From Helicostylum pulchrum (taxonomy: Eukaryota; Mucoromycota; Mucoromycetes; Mucorales; Mucoraceae), in assembly GCA_025677825.1 (NCBI GenBank), contig JAIXMO010000034.1:186001-250000 (forward strand): a stretch of DNA of 64,000 bases, given 5' to 3'. Positions 11,613 to 23,328 of the stretch are shown here, piece by piece. The position numbers and the translations under genes were made by a program. Position 1 is the stretch's first letter; every line of letters starts with the position of its first letter. Under the pieces are notes generated by a model. It worked only from the letters and a program-made list of their open reading frames with translations, was not told where the DNA came from and did not search any database.

Positions 11613-12764
11613 ATGTCGCGTATAGCTTTCAACCAAAGTCGTATGTTTATGCGCAAGTCTTTTGCTGCTACTCCTTCTTTCACCAACCGCGCCTTCCTCT
11701 CTACTGGTCTTCAACGTTTACAACAACAACAACAAACCGGTAAGAATACTACTCATTTCGGTTTCCGTGACGTTGCTGAAGAAGAAAAGGAATCACTTGG
11801 TAAGTTAAAAAAAACTGAAAGGAGGTAATTATATAGTAATTTTTTTTGGGGTGTATCATAGTTCATGAAGTATTTGCCAACGTTGCTAGTAAGTATGATG
11901 TTATGAACGACGCTATGAGTATGGGCGTTCATCGTATCTGGAAGGATGAATTTATTCGCTCTATGGCACCTGGACCTGGTACCAAGTTATTAGATGTTGC
12001 TGGTGGAACTGGTAAGATTAATAACGAATTTTTTTTTTGGGAGAGAGGGAGTTTTTTTTTTAACCAAAGAATGAATAGGTGATATTGCTCTTAGATTTTT
12101 GGATTACTGCAAGAATGTTCATCATGATAACACAGCTACAGTCAAATTAGTAGATATCAATCCTCATATGTTGGGTGAAGGTGAAAAGAGATTCCAAAAG
12201 ACACCTTATGCTAACAGTAAGATTTAGATATATATCTTTTTTTATTATGAAATTTCTAAAAACTAATATTATGTTATAGCTAATCAAGCAAGTTTCTTGG
12301 TACAAAATGCTGAACATCTTGATGAAATTCCTGATGAGTCTGTTGATGTGTATACAATTGCTTTTGGTATTCGTAACTGTACCCATGTTGATAAGGTTGT
12401 AAAGGAAGCTCATCGTGTCTTAAAGAAGGGTGGTCGTTTTATGTGTCTTGAATTCAGTAAAGTAGATAACCCCGTTATTGGAAAGTAAGTATACCAGATA
12501 CAAGTAAAAAAAAAAACAAGTATCTAACACTTTTTTTATAATAGGTTTTATGATATTTACTCTTTCGATATTATCCCTGCATTAGGTCAAGCCATTGCAG
12601 GTGATCGTGATTCATACCAATACCTTGTCGAAAGTATTCGTCAATTCCCTCCTCAAGAAGAATTTGCTCAAATTATTCGTGATGCTGGTTTCAAGACAAT
12701 TGGCAAGGGTTACGAGGATCTTACATTCGGTGTCGCTGCTATTCACAGCGGCTTCAAAATTTAA
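11613..12764 (+). CDS. COQ5: Mitochondrial ubiquinone-biosynthesis C-methyltransferase Coq5
   Basis: Methylates 2-polyprenyl-6-methoxy-1,4-benzoquinol in the coenzyme Q pathway, in the mitochondrial matrix. Five exons fit: 11613-11799, 11862-12011, 12079-12216, 12280-12484 and 12545-12764, giving 299 aa. The first 40 residues are rich in Arg, Ser and Phe without acids (start [17 protein letters not shown]), a good mitochondrial presequence. The UbiE/COQ5 signature follows: [16 protein letters not shown], then the SAM-binding motif [14 protein letters not shown], then IAFGIRNC and the C-terminal [18 protein letters not shown]. It is convergent with the GH36 gene, with 30 bp between stop codons. 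Confidence 0.95.
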
Positions 12765-12794
12765 TTTATTGTACAAAGAAGAAAATAAAGCGTT

Positions 12795-14980
12795 TTAATT
12801 ATCAAATAGAGTAATTTTAGCTACTGTAACATGATCATCCCAAATAACCTTTTCTACTCGTTTAACTAGTTCATTATCAACATAAACAGAAGGGATTTCA
12901 CTTTCGCATGAGTCCAACTTAATATAAATTCTAGTCTTCTTTCGCATGTGGGGTTTCTTTAATACAATATAAATACCGTCTTTTTTCTCTGTTATCGTTT
13001 CAATTTCTGAGCCAGGTACAATACTGCCTGTAGATCCCATAAACCTATCTTTAGAGTCATTTTCAATCTTCATAAAAGTTCTAGTCTCATGAGGCAATAG
13101 GAATATCTGAGCATAACTTGAACGCCAGTCTACACGCGAGCCATTGATTAAAACATTACTGCGTTCAAAATAATGACCGTGATCCAACCAAGGTAATTTA
13201 GCAGTAAATGGCAAAGGGGATAAATTGGTTATAAATATATATTCACGACCGTGAGCAGTATACGTAGCTTGATATACATCCACACCTACTGAAATCAATT
13301 CCTTTACTTGTGCTTCTGGCTTTGGGAAAATGGAACTATAAAGTTTATGCTCTTGCTTATCGTACAAATCAACATTATCCGACATTAAAACAAGTTGTCC
13401 GAATACAATATTAATCACTAACAACGTATGTTTCTCTTGTTTGGTCAACTTATTATTATCAGATCTAACAAAAAACACGTCCGGGTCACTTCCAAAAATA
13501 GTCGAGGCCATAGGCCAACGATTGAGTGTCGACATAATGGCATTTGATGTAGCTACACGTTCACGCACATTTGCTATACGAAGTACGGAATTATCCCACC
13601 AAGGAGATGCATCACTGCTAACTCGAGAATACTCTAATCTTCCCCAGGTAGAAGGTAAAGTGACACCAGAACCCAACAGCAGAGCCCTCTTACTGGTTAA
13701 TTCCGTTATTAGATTCATAGCATCCCACATAATTTCACCGCGCGATTTACCAAGACGAGGGATCATAGCAGCAGCAAATAAAAAATCTAGTTTCAGTAGC
13801 TCATAGCCCCATACATCAATAACCTGATCAAACACGTTTTGTAAATAAGTACGGACTTCAGGATGGTAAATATCCATAGCGTAAAATCCACCCCAATTAG
13901 GGCCAGCAACTACCAAACGACTATCAGCATGCTTTAAAAGCCATTCGGGGTGTTCTTTTACGATTTTACTTTTAAAACCAACGGCATAAGGGGCCAACCA
14001 AATACCAGGCAGATAATTTTGCTGCTTGATATCATCAGCCAAAGCCTTCATACCTCTGGGAAACTTGACACTATCGACATCTAACCAATCACCGATTTGA
14101 GACTCAAATCCATCATCGATTTGAAATACGTCAATAGGATACTGGTGTTTCTTAAAGGCTTGTAAGCTAGACAGTACATCCTTTTCTGTGACACGTTCAT
14201 AAAAGTTGTACCAAGAAGACCAACCAGTTAAATGGCGTGGATTTCTAAATTCATGCTTGGGATCATAATATTCCGCATACCGTTCCCAAATAGATTTGAG
14301 TTGGCTAACCTGATCACGTTGACTTACTAAAATCTTGATACATAAGTTTTGTCCCGGTTTCAGTAGTTTTCCTTCAATATCCTTATAAAAGCTAAACTTG
14401 TTGTGATTCAAGTCGGATTTATAGTAAGTGTACCCGGATTCCTCTGATACGGACCCCAAAAATACAATGTGGTTGTTATTGGTGTTTCGTAAATACGTGT
14501 ATCCTGTAGAATGGATATGTCCTGCTTTACCAGAGTAGTTGAAAAAATCATAGTCTCTACATACAGATATATTTAATCACTTGTTATTAAAAAGTTGATT
14601 TGTATAAACTTTTACCCTTGTAAATTAAATTGTGTAAACCAAGAAACCACACCCGGAATAGCAGAAAGTGTACTATATCTATCGAGTTCTTTGGTTGTAC
14701 TCCAACACTGGAATCCTTCTGCCATCATAACTTGGTTCTCAAGATTAACCTCAAGTTCAATCTCTAGATGGTTTAGGGAAACTGGTTTGTCTTGTGCCGT
14801 AAAGTCGTATTGCAATTCAAAGTTATCGGCGTCTAGCAAATGAACACTTCTGGTAACCTTCAAGTGACTTGTACCGTCGAAAGAATATGAAGCAACGTTA
14901 AACTCTTCTTTATCAACAGCATATTTTATATTAACCGCAGAAGGTGTCTCTGTCAAGAGAATATCGTCGTAAGGAGACAT
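12795..14980 (-). CDS. Glycoside hydrolase family 36 (alpha-galactosidase-like)
   Basis: A clan-D retaining glycosidase with two exons, 14980-14616 and 14556-12795, giving 708 aa. An N-terminal beta-sandwich region is followed by the TIM barrel with GWSSWYNFYERV (about residue 234), FQIDDGFESQIGDW (about 268), the nucleophile context LLKLDFL (about 370) and the acid/base context RVSSDASPWW (about 430). These are hallmark GH36 positions; alpha-galactosidase is the usual activity but substrate cannot be read from sequence. I chose the Met at 14980 because it follows a pyrimidine-rich leader; an in-frame Met at 15100 would add 40 residues including a hydrophobic stretch (MLLYSLLFYLFSFV) that might act as a signal sequence, so location is open. 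It is divergent from KU70. Confidence 0.85.
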
Positions 14981-15193
14981 AGTACACACAAAAGAAAATA
15001 GATAAAAGAGCAAAGAGTAAAGAAGCATAATAAGGTGTTGTTTTTTTCTAATCTCATGATTTCTTTCTTTGTTTGAATTGACGTCAACTTTGAAACTCAT
15101 GCTCGCGTCTTTTTGTTGATATTTTTATTTTTTTATTTTTTTATTTTTATAGTTTCCTTTGTTCCTTTTTCTTTTTTAAAAAAACAAGAAAAT

Positions 15194-17852
15194 ATGTCTA
15201 GTAGTTACTATTCTGCTTCTTCTTATAGAGAAGACGACTTTCCTGAAGAAGATAAAGACTTTTTTGCTGTAAGAAACTTTTTTTTTTTAAAAAAAAAAAG
15301 GAGTGTGTTTCTTTCGTCTTTTTTTTGTTGTTGTTGACAACATTCATTTAGGAAGAACAAAACTTCAAAGATTGTATTTTATTTGCAATCGATTGCAGTG
15401 AGTCCATGTTCAGTAAGAACGCGCAAGGTGAAGTTCCAGTTACCGTCGCCTTACAGAGTTTGCGAAGCACAATATTGAATAAAATTGACAGTCGACCTAA
15501 TGACCAAGTTGGCGTAGTTTTATACGGAACGGTTTGTACAAGAGCATGACCTGTTTGTTTTTTATCGTACTCATTATATTATCTAGAAAGAGTTTAATAA
15601 CTCTGCTCGAAAGGAACATATAGCTGTCTTACATCCTATTGATATTCCTGACGCTCCACGTATTAAAGAGATAGATTCTTATATCCAAGGTTTGATCGTG
15701 TTACCTCCGGTTTTTGTTACTTTTATTAATCTTGTAACTTCTAGATATATCCTTACTCCAAGAACGATATGGTACAACGGATCAAAGTTTTCCTATCAGT
15801 GATTTATTCTATGTATGTTCGGATATGATGTCAAAAGTAAAGAATTCTGTTAGACGACTTTTTCTTATAACAGACAATGATGATCCTACTGACGGAAGTG
15901 CTGAGTACAGAAAAGCTTCTATCCAAAGAGCCAAGGTAAAAATAAATGGGTGTGAAATATGCATGTTAATATGATTGTTAATACGGTATTTTATCAGGAT
16001 TTGGGAATTGCTAATATTGAAATTACCTTGTTTGGTTTGGATAAACCTGATAGAAAATTTAACACTAATATATTTTACAAGGTAAAAAAAAAGAGATGCT
16101 TGATTGATACGTCTACTTATCATTTTTTTGATAGGATATTTCTGCATTCGACGATAATTCTGTATCAAGTACAGGTAAACTCACCGAATTATTGGATATG
16201 GTAAAGACCAATTACACCAAACTTCGATCCGAGTTCCGTATTCCTTTCCAAATCACACCATCCGTAACAGTCGGTATCAAGGGCTATAACTTGATTATTG
16301 AAGAAAAACTTCGTTTACCCAAAAATTTTACTACTAATGTTGAGAAAATTGTCGAGGTCAAACCACTTACAAGATGGCGATGCACTGTAAGTAAATTCAC
16401 TTTTTTATTTTTGAACATTAAGATTAATCGTGATAAATATATGCATTAGGATTCAGAACAAATTCTTATGCCAATGCATTTGAAGCATGGATTTCAATAC
16501 GGAGAGGAACTAGTAGAATTTACAAAAGAAGAAATAAAAAAACTCAAGAAAATTCGTGATCCAAGTAAGTTAGTGATGCAGTATATATGTAAACAATGAC
16601 TAAAAAAAATTGTGGTATAGGTCTTTTAGTATTAGGTTTCAAAAACAAAAAGGCGTTGAAGGCGCATCATCAATTGACTCACCCTTACTTTATCTTTCCT
16701 GATGAAACTGTAAGTTAGGATTTTTCCCTTTTTAAAAAAAAATAAGACAGAACCTAACTATTTATATATTAGCAATATGAAGGAAGTAGCAAATTATTTA
16801 TGGCATTGGTACAAACCATGTTAATACAAGACCGTATTGCAATCTGCTCTTTCGTAAGAAGAGAGAATACGAGTCCAAGAATTGTTGCTGCTATACCTCA
16901 AGTAAGTACATTGACTAAACAAAAACAATTAAAGAATCTTATATAAATTATGTATTAGGATGAAAAGTTGGATGAAAATGGTAATCAACTTGAACCTCCA
17001 GGCCTTCAATTGATTATTTTACCTTATGCTGATGAAATCAGACCTCTCCCACCTGCTATTACACCTGTTCAAGGTAAAGATTTGCTATAATAAAATGTAT
17101 AAACAGTAATTAACGTTACCGTATAGTTAATCCGGAAGTTCGTGAAAGCGCTAAAGCTATAATCAATAAGCTTGCGATTGATTATGATCCAAGTCATTTT
17201 GATAATCCTTGTAAGTATAAATAGTTGACAAAGGATGTTATAACTAAAGTAAAGAAAATAGATATTGCAAATCATAAAAAATACATTCAGACTATTGCGC
17301 TTGGAGGTTCAATAGAAGATGAAAAATTAGTAGATGATACTTTACCTAAATTTGACTATATTGAATCGGTAACTTAAGAAACATATTTCTATTGATTTTT
17401 TTTTCTAAATGCTAGTTATAGAACGTATCGCAGGAGCTTGATGTATTTAAAAAGACCATTGGTCTCGATAATATTATGAGTGACGAGTTACACGAATATA
17501 GTAAACCTGCCTCAGTTAAGCGAAAGGTAAACTTTTTAGCCGAATATAAAAAGCAATGATTCTAATACTTTTATTTATAGACAACTGGAGAAGAGTCAAC
17601 TGCTGTTAAAAAACCAAAGAAAGAAGATATGGATATCCCAGAAATGTGGCAAAACGGAGTCCTTGGAAGTGTAAGTTTTTTTTTAAAAAAAATATATATG
17701 TGTATTCGCGCGATTATTTACAAGTTTGAATATAGGCTACTAATCTATTTATGAAAGACTTTTTGGCTGCAAATGGCATTCAACCAAGAAAGCTTAAAAA
17801 GGACTTGATGGCTCAAATTGAATCGTACTTAACAATGAAACAAGAACAATAA
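15194..17852 (+). CDS. KU70: Ku70 subunit of the Ku DNA end-binding heterodimer
   Basis: Binds DNA double-strand ends with Ku80 in non-homologous end joining. Fifteen exons fit: 15194-15268, 15352-15531, 15587-15689, 15745-15935, 15998-16081, 16135-16386, 16450-16564, 16621-16709, 16773-16901, 16959-17073, 17127-17210, 17262-17368, 17422-17526, 17581-17670 and 17736-17852, giving 611 aa (human is about 609). A von Willebrand-like domain begins CILFAIDCSESMF. The Ku core has GIKGYNLIIEEK, a long beta-barrel segment with QYEGSSKLFMALVQTML, and FDNPYIANHKKYIQTIAL. The last exon encodes a SAP-type DNA-binding motif (NLFMKDFLAANGIQPRKLKK), as in other Ku70 proteins. It is the most intron-dense gene in the window. 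Confidence 0.94.
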
Positions 17853-18010
17853 ACGAAATAAATAAATAAAAAAAAAAAAAAAAAAAACTCCCGCTCTTTT
17901 TTTATATACATTATAATAACTTACTCAAAAGCGTGTTCTTTTCAGGTGGCCGGGGGCGGAAGAGATATATATGTTATTGTTAATATTTGGTAAAAGGATG
18001 AAAGCTTCGT

Positions 18011-18310
18011 TTACACAAACCTTTTTGCTATCGCAGAGATTCCAATAGCAACAGCAGACATAACATTTCGATTATTGTTTGCTCTACCATGTTTGGAAGC
18101 TGTGCAGTCTGGGGTTAGGCAGCAAGAAGTTCCAAGTACTTTTATATTATCTGATCTTCTAAGATGAGTTATTGGGAAATGGCAATACACACATAATTGT
18201 GAATTCATGTATTCGTCTCTCGATATTTTTGGTATGTATCTGCTTTGTCTTGAACATTTTACTCCTAGTTGGTCTCTCGCGGTGAGATCAAAAGCCAGAA
18301 TACAACGCAA
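18011..18310 (-). pseudogene. Zinc-ribbon transposase relic, copy 2 (TnpB/Fanzor-like C-terminus)
   Basis: A 99-codon open frame with RDEYMNSQLCVYC, a spacer, then a second Cys pair (CCLTPDC) and NRNVMSAVAIGIS. This order (acidic residue, Cys-x2-Cys, Cys-x4-Cys, then a short N-R-[DN]-x2-SA helix) parallels copies 1 and 3 and the C-terminal zinc ribbon plus RuvC-III of TnpB/Fanzor-like nucleases. The expected catalytic Asp is Asn here. There is no upstream catalytic domain within the 240 bp before the next gene, so it is a truncated relic. Nuclease ancestry is inference; the fragment could instead belong to a Mucorales-specific transposon family sharing this fold. Confidence 0.5.
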
Positions 18311-18548
18311 TTTGGAAAAAAAAAAATATTATAGTATTCTAGTATTTGGGGAGAAATCCAATTTCCGCAATAATTTAAGAAACTGGCATATATACTGTTC
18401 TTTACGGGATTAAATCGTGATAAAATACAAATACAATATTAGTTTATTTAAAATTATGATTACAGTTCGTAGTAGAACTTTTTAATTAATTCGGCCCTGA
18501 TAGATCCAAAAGAGTAGCATGACCAGATAACTACTGTTCGTATCATAT

Positions 18549-19218
18549 CTAATACCTGGTCACACATTCGCAATTATTATAACAATACACATTGGCACCT
18601 AAATCAAAAATAATACAAATTAATACCAAGAGTATGGCTTTACATACAAATATAACATTTTACCATATTCGCTAGTAGAACAATTTGAATCCGTTTGACT
18701 AAATAAATAAAGAAGGGTTAGCTTTTAAGAGTAATAACAATATTTCTTTTCTTTCTTTTTACCACTCGCAATTAGAATAATAGGCGTTCCTTGTTAATCC
18801 TGAGGCCAATCCAATAATAACAGCAATAGTAACTGTGATACATAAACAAGATGAAAGTCTTCTTTTCATTGCCAGTTGTTTATTGTCTTCAGGAGAATAA
18901 TATTCTGTTATACGATTACTTATAGCCGGTGTATCTAGTGGTTCTTGTATAGGAGGCGGTGGATATGACACAGGTGGTGGCGGTGGTCGATAATAAGTTT
19001 CACCAAGTAAATTCGTATTTACGGGAATTACGTAATCTTGATATGCTGGCGGTGGAGGTGTGGGTGTCCGAACATTGTTATTGGCTGTGCTAGAGAATGG
19101 TTCTGTCATAGTTATTTGGCATATTAGATATAAATGTACTGCGCAGTATTATTAACTCACCTGTCATCTCTGAAGAGATTGCCGTCGATTGTTGCTGAGG
19201 AGGTACCGGTACGCTCAT
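18549..19218 (-). CDS. Pro-rich single-pass membrane protein with a Cys-rich C-terminal tail
   Basis: I do not recognise the family. Four exons fit on the minus strand: 19218-19161, 19102-18763, 18698-18664 and 18598-18549, giving 160 aa. The N-terminal 95 residues are rich in Pro and Tyr (PTPPPPAYQDY, then YYRPPPPPVSYPPPP) and carry PPxY-like sites. One hydrophobic segment follows (LCITVTIAVIIGLASGL), then a short tail. Without the last two introns the frame would stop at 18759 after NCEW. With them it continues as NCECQTDSNC and then YCYNNCECVTRY, giving six or seven cysteines in two similar clusters. The two hidden exons are small (35 and 50 nt) but keep frame with good donors, acceptors and branch-like CTAAT sites, which is why I prefer this model. 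Topology is inferred as cytoplasmic Pro-rich domain, outside Cys-rich tail. Confidence 0.6.
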
Positions 19219-19480
19219 CTTATGTAAAACTGTTAAAAAAACGGAAGAAAGAGAACAAAAGTTTTATTTTTTTAAAAATTAAATAAAAAAAAAGAGAAAC
19301 AAGCTGGTTCTCGTCTTCTTTATATTTATCCGAAACAGATAAAGAAACTGGCTTTGTAATGAAAGTACAAGGGGTTTATTAGATAGTAAAAAAAAAAAAA
19401 TGGGATATAGGTAACACATGATAACAATAAAAAAGTCATATACCAGAAGATATGCAGAGGTTTCTTTTGATAGAAAAAAC

Positions 19481-20090
19481 CTAAGCAAGGATCATTATTG
19501 CAAATAAAATAGCGGCTAAAACAACGGGCACTCCTACGGATTTAGTACTACAAAGAAAAAAAGTCAACTCAAATAAACAGTTATAATTAAACACAAAGAA
19601 GTTACCTGGCCGTGCTACCAACTAATGGCTCGCTTTTGACACCAGTTGGAAAGCTAGTTTCTGTTATAACTCGTGTTAAAGTAACGGTTACAACATTTGG
19701 CGTACGATCTGAAGGATAACCGTAAGAGGAGCTACTGTCTCCAGTAGGTACAGACCCTGAAGGATAATATACAGAAGATTGGATTTCACCATTACTATTA
19801 GTAGGGACAGGCCATTCAGAACCAAGCCATGTATTTGGGCGTCCATAAGTGCTGCTAGTAGTTCCAGAACTCCAATCTGATTGACCGTCGTTTCTATCTC
19901 CCCAATCTTGCCCATTCTTATCATTATCACTATCGTTCTCATTATCCCAATTATTATTGTCATCCTGATCATTACTATCTTCTTTGTCATGATTACAGTC
20001 CTTGTCATGATGATGAGCAAGCGACTTAGACACCATTAAACAGACGACAAGAGTCAAGAACAAGGCTAATTTAGTATTTGAAAACTTCAT
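19481..20090 (-). CDS. Secreted GPI-anchored Asp/Asn-rich surface protein
   Basis: No family is recognised. Two exons, 20090-19606 and 19547-19481, give 183 aa. It starts with a clear signal peptide (MKFSNTKLALFLTLVVCLMV, then SKSLA), followed by a His/Asp/Asn-rich segment (residues about 26-65) that could bind metal ions or Ca2+, then Ser/Thr/Tyr/Gly-rich sequence likely to be O-glycosylated. The second exon supplies a small-residue region (STASTKSVG) and a final hydrophobic stretch VPVVLAAILFAIMILA, the standard C-terminal GPI-attachment signal. It is therefore expected on the plasma membrane or in the wall. Without the 58-bp intron the GPI signal would be lost. It is co-oriented with the Cys-rich-tail gene downstream. 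Confidence 0.75.
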
Positions 20091-21802
20091 TATTATTTTA
20101 TAATATTATTATTTTTATAAAAAAAAGAAGAAAGAGAGAATACGATAATCTTTATATATTAATCAAGGATCATAAGTTTAGTATTATAAGTACGTTTTAA
20201 TGATTTTATTACGGCAACTTACACGGTCGTTTAACAAAAGCAATACTCAATTACAGCACAGTGCATCAAAAAATACTGATATAGACGCACATTATAAAAG
20301 GCATCATATTGTAAATAATTTCTTTTTGAGTAAAGATAAAAAAACCCTTCTTTTTTTTTTGTTATGTCAATTCGAACTAGGCTCTAATTTATAGTGGTAA
20401 AAACACCTCGCGTGGTTATTTAGTTTATATCTAAATAATCCTAACTTTTGCCGTTACGTTTCTGTATCCTTTTTTTATATGTTTATAAAAAAAGAAAACA
20501 AAAAAGTAAAAAAAAGCAATGCGTAACAAAAGTAATAATAATATTATTAAAGCTATAATACTCAATGATCACAGAAAAATCGACTTATATTTAGTATATA
20601 TTGGTTAGTTTATGATAAAATATATGCACCAACACCATCATTTTATATTACGTATACTAAGAAAAGGTCATTTACTAAAAAAGTAAGATTGAATTCGAGA
20701 TGATTATTAGTGAGATTCATACTTTATCCTAGCGAGAAAAAAAAAGTAACATGCGCTATTACTATATATGCAAAGCGAGGGATGATTACTGCTATGCGTA
20801 TGACGTTAAACGAATACATCAAAAGATACTTTATTGCTTTGTTACGCGCTGACTTTTTGTACAGCTAGAATTTATTTTATTTTTCGACTTTAGTCAACAA
20901 CTTCTCAATTTTCTATTATTTCCAACATACTATATTTTAGTTATATTTTATTTTTATTCTTAACATCTAATTTTGTTGAACAACACTAAACGATGTTGTT
21001 CACACAAAGTCTTAGTCTATTTTATTTCATTAGTATTGTAATACAATGGAAAACATCTATTTTATATTATCATTTTATTATTTCTATCACCTTCGATTTC
21101 AAGAGAACTATCTCTTCTATAAAAGACCAAATTATTACTATAAAATAAAAACTTATCTTTCAACTACTTAAAAATATACTTAACAACTTCTATTACAAAC
21201 TATATATTTATTTTATTATTTACTTTGACTGATCCCTTGAACTTCATTGTATCTTATCTTTTATTTTAACTCTGGTTCGTTATCTACTTTTATATTTATC
21301 TTATAATAAAAATAGCGCGGTGCTCACTCTAGCATCATTTTATTTCAAAACCATATTTCTCTCTCTTTATTTCCCTCTAAAAAATTGTCGTGCTCTCGCT
21401 ATAGTTATAAGGGCTATATAAGTGAGGTATAATATACAGTAGTTTACGTTAAGAGAAATAAAAGATGATCTTTATTTATTTTGAATACAATTTATATTTA
21501 TAATATTGTCAGTTATTTTAATAGATGAGACTTATAGCAATAAATGTATAGTAGTAAAAAGGTGATCTTTTATTGAGTTTATATTTTAGGGTAATTTATA
21601 TTTAATTTAAAGTAGTACACAGCTTATTCAATTTTAGCTGTGACAATATAATTTAGGTTACACTTGCGTCTGTGAACCTAACAAAATAAAACCTCTATTA
21701 AACCGAACGTAATAACTTACAGAAAAAAAAAGAAGACATCTTATTCGTTGATGTTTGTTACACACCACTACATACACCACGCAAAACAAAAAGGAGATGT
21801 TA
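20091..21802. other. Long AT-rich intergenic stretch
   Basis: No gene is supported. Open frames are short and low in complexity. The region near 20.9-21.4 kb is made largely of TTATTTTA-type runs. The promoter of the GPI-protein gene should lie close to 20.1 kb. Confidence 0.5.
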
Positions 21803-21875
21803 AGCCCAACGGGGGGGTCGAACCCCCAACCTTGAGATTAAGAGTCTCACGCTCTACCGATTGAGCTAGCTAGGC
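21803..21875 (-). tRNA. tRNA-Lys (anticodon CUU)
   Basis: A complete intronless cloverleaf of 73 nt on the minus strand. The acceptor stem GCCTAGC pairs with GTTGGGC (two G-U pairs), the D-arm is GCTCAATCGGTAGAGC, the anticodon stem TGAGA/TCTCA encloses CTCTTAA with anticodon CTT, and the T-arm is GGGGG-TTCGACC-CCCCC. No CCA is encoded. It stands alone in a gene-poor region. Confidence 0.95.
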
Positions 21876-22830
21876 TATTTTCATGATTTTAGGACCAAAA
21901 AAGAGTACATATATTGAGTATTAATTTTTTTCAAAAACGAAATATTTTTTTTTCCGTCTAAAGAAAGACGGTAAATAAGACGTTTGCAATCTATGGATGC
22001 AGGCTTTTTAATTATGCAAGCAACTCGTTCTCGGGTTTGTCGTAGCGCGAGAAATTAAGCTTCAAATTTTACGGTAGTGTAAGTAGACGATATAATGCAG
22101 TGTGCGTAGCTAGCTACAAATATATAAAATAAATAAGTGGTAATTGTATAATTAGACATACGTGGGAATTAACATATATCTGTATTTGATATAAATACAG
22201 AGTAGTTAGATATTTAGTTTTAATAATTACATTTAATGTTTGATAATATTTTACTGAGTATTTCTAATTAAATTTTGTGACACATTTTATACTTTTTATT
22301 TCGACTTGACTACTTATAAATAAATAAAATAATATGTCACTACAACTTATTTTAAAAACTGATACTCATTTTTCTTACTATTACCTTATTGTACACTTTT
22401 TAGGCTTTACCGTGCTACATATTGTAGCTCTGTTTACTGTTTCCTTAACGTACGTAAAAAACTGGTGTGGAAATTAAAAAAGACAAAATAATTTTTTTTT
22501 ATTTCCTACTTTAACAAACATTGCTGATGTTTATTATAATTGTAAGTGAATTAAAAGACTGACATATATTTATTTGGAAAGACAAGCATTATATGCCTTG
22601 TTAAAAGTTTAGAGTAGAAAAAAAATATATTTGTTATTGATTTAACTAAAGTTACAAATGTTTATTTAAGCTTATTATTTCACATTGTGGGATCATAATT
22701 GTTTAAAAAAAAAAAAACGTCGACTTGATTACCATTAAAAAAAAGTTAACAGCTTTATTATTCTTCCTCCAAAATAAGTAAAGTGTCGATCTGAAGAAAC
22801 GAGAAAAACTGGCCAGACTGTATTTGTAAT
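21876..22830. other. Gene-poor stretch
   Basis: No gene or structured RNA is visible. A small less AT-rich island near 21.98-22.09 kb carries no readable frame. Confidence 0.5.
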
Positions 22831-23328
22831 TTAATGGCTAGTAGATTTATCTATTTCAGTTGTGCCATGTAAAGCTCTCTCTGTTCCCTTTGATTGCATA
22901 TCCGTATCTCCAGCAACATGACCTACAGCATAAGAAACATAACCCATTAATCGATCGTATTCCCCATGAATTCTACTTGCTTCGCCTTGGTTTAATCGAC
23001 TCTCGGCTTCTTCGTATTCCCTCTCAGCTTCTCGCTGCGCTCTTTGACCAGAAGTTTGTAAATTCTCTAAACCAGTAATGGAGCCAATGGTAGATTGTAA
23101 TTGTGCAGCTCGTTTCCAAAATGAGCTTTTTAGTTTTTGCAATTCTGGATCAGCTCCATTGTCAAATGAATCGTTTAATGGAATAGTTTGTTCGTCTGAA
23201 GTACTAGGTGTAACAGGATTGTTCGGATACATGTAAGGGTTACTTAGGTCTGGCGTAGTAGGCGCTATATTAATTTCAGAGGGTTTTAAAACTGGTGGGG
23301 TTGTATTTGTAGTAGGTAAATCTGACAT
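22831..23328 (-). CDS. CsbD-like / mismatch-and-cruciform-DNA-recognition-type small protein
   Basis: A single-exon gene of 165 aa. The N-terminal 65 residues are Pro/Thr/Asn-rich and look disordered. The middle is charged and probably helical (FWKRAAQLQSTIGSITGLEN, then AQREAEREYEEAESRLN). The C-terminal part GEYDRLMGYVSYAVGHVAGD, ending MQSKGTERALHGTTE, resembles the short repeats of CsbD-like proteins that fungal databases label mismatched-base-pair and cruciform-DNA recognition proteins. Function in fungi is poorly defined; a stress-linked role is the usual guess. The family call rests on motif memory only. The upstream sequence is A-rich on the plus strand, that is, a T/C-rich leader. 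Confidence 0.6.
   Translation of the reverse strand: MSDLPTTNTTPPVLKPSEINIAPTTPDLSNPYMYPNNPVTPSTSDEQTIPLNDSFDNGADPELQKLKSSFWKRAAQLQSTIGSITGLENLQTSGQRAQREAEREYEEAESRLNQGEASRIHGEYDRLMGYVSYAVGHVAGDTDMQSKGTERALHGTTEIDKSTSH

Noticed and set aside
13441..13806. 121-codon plus-strand open frame
   Set aside because: It is antisense to the GH36 catalytic domain, which has clear family motifs; the frame is a shadow.
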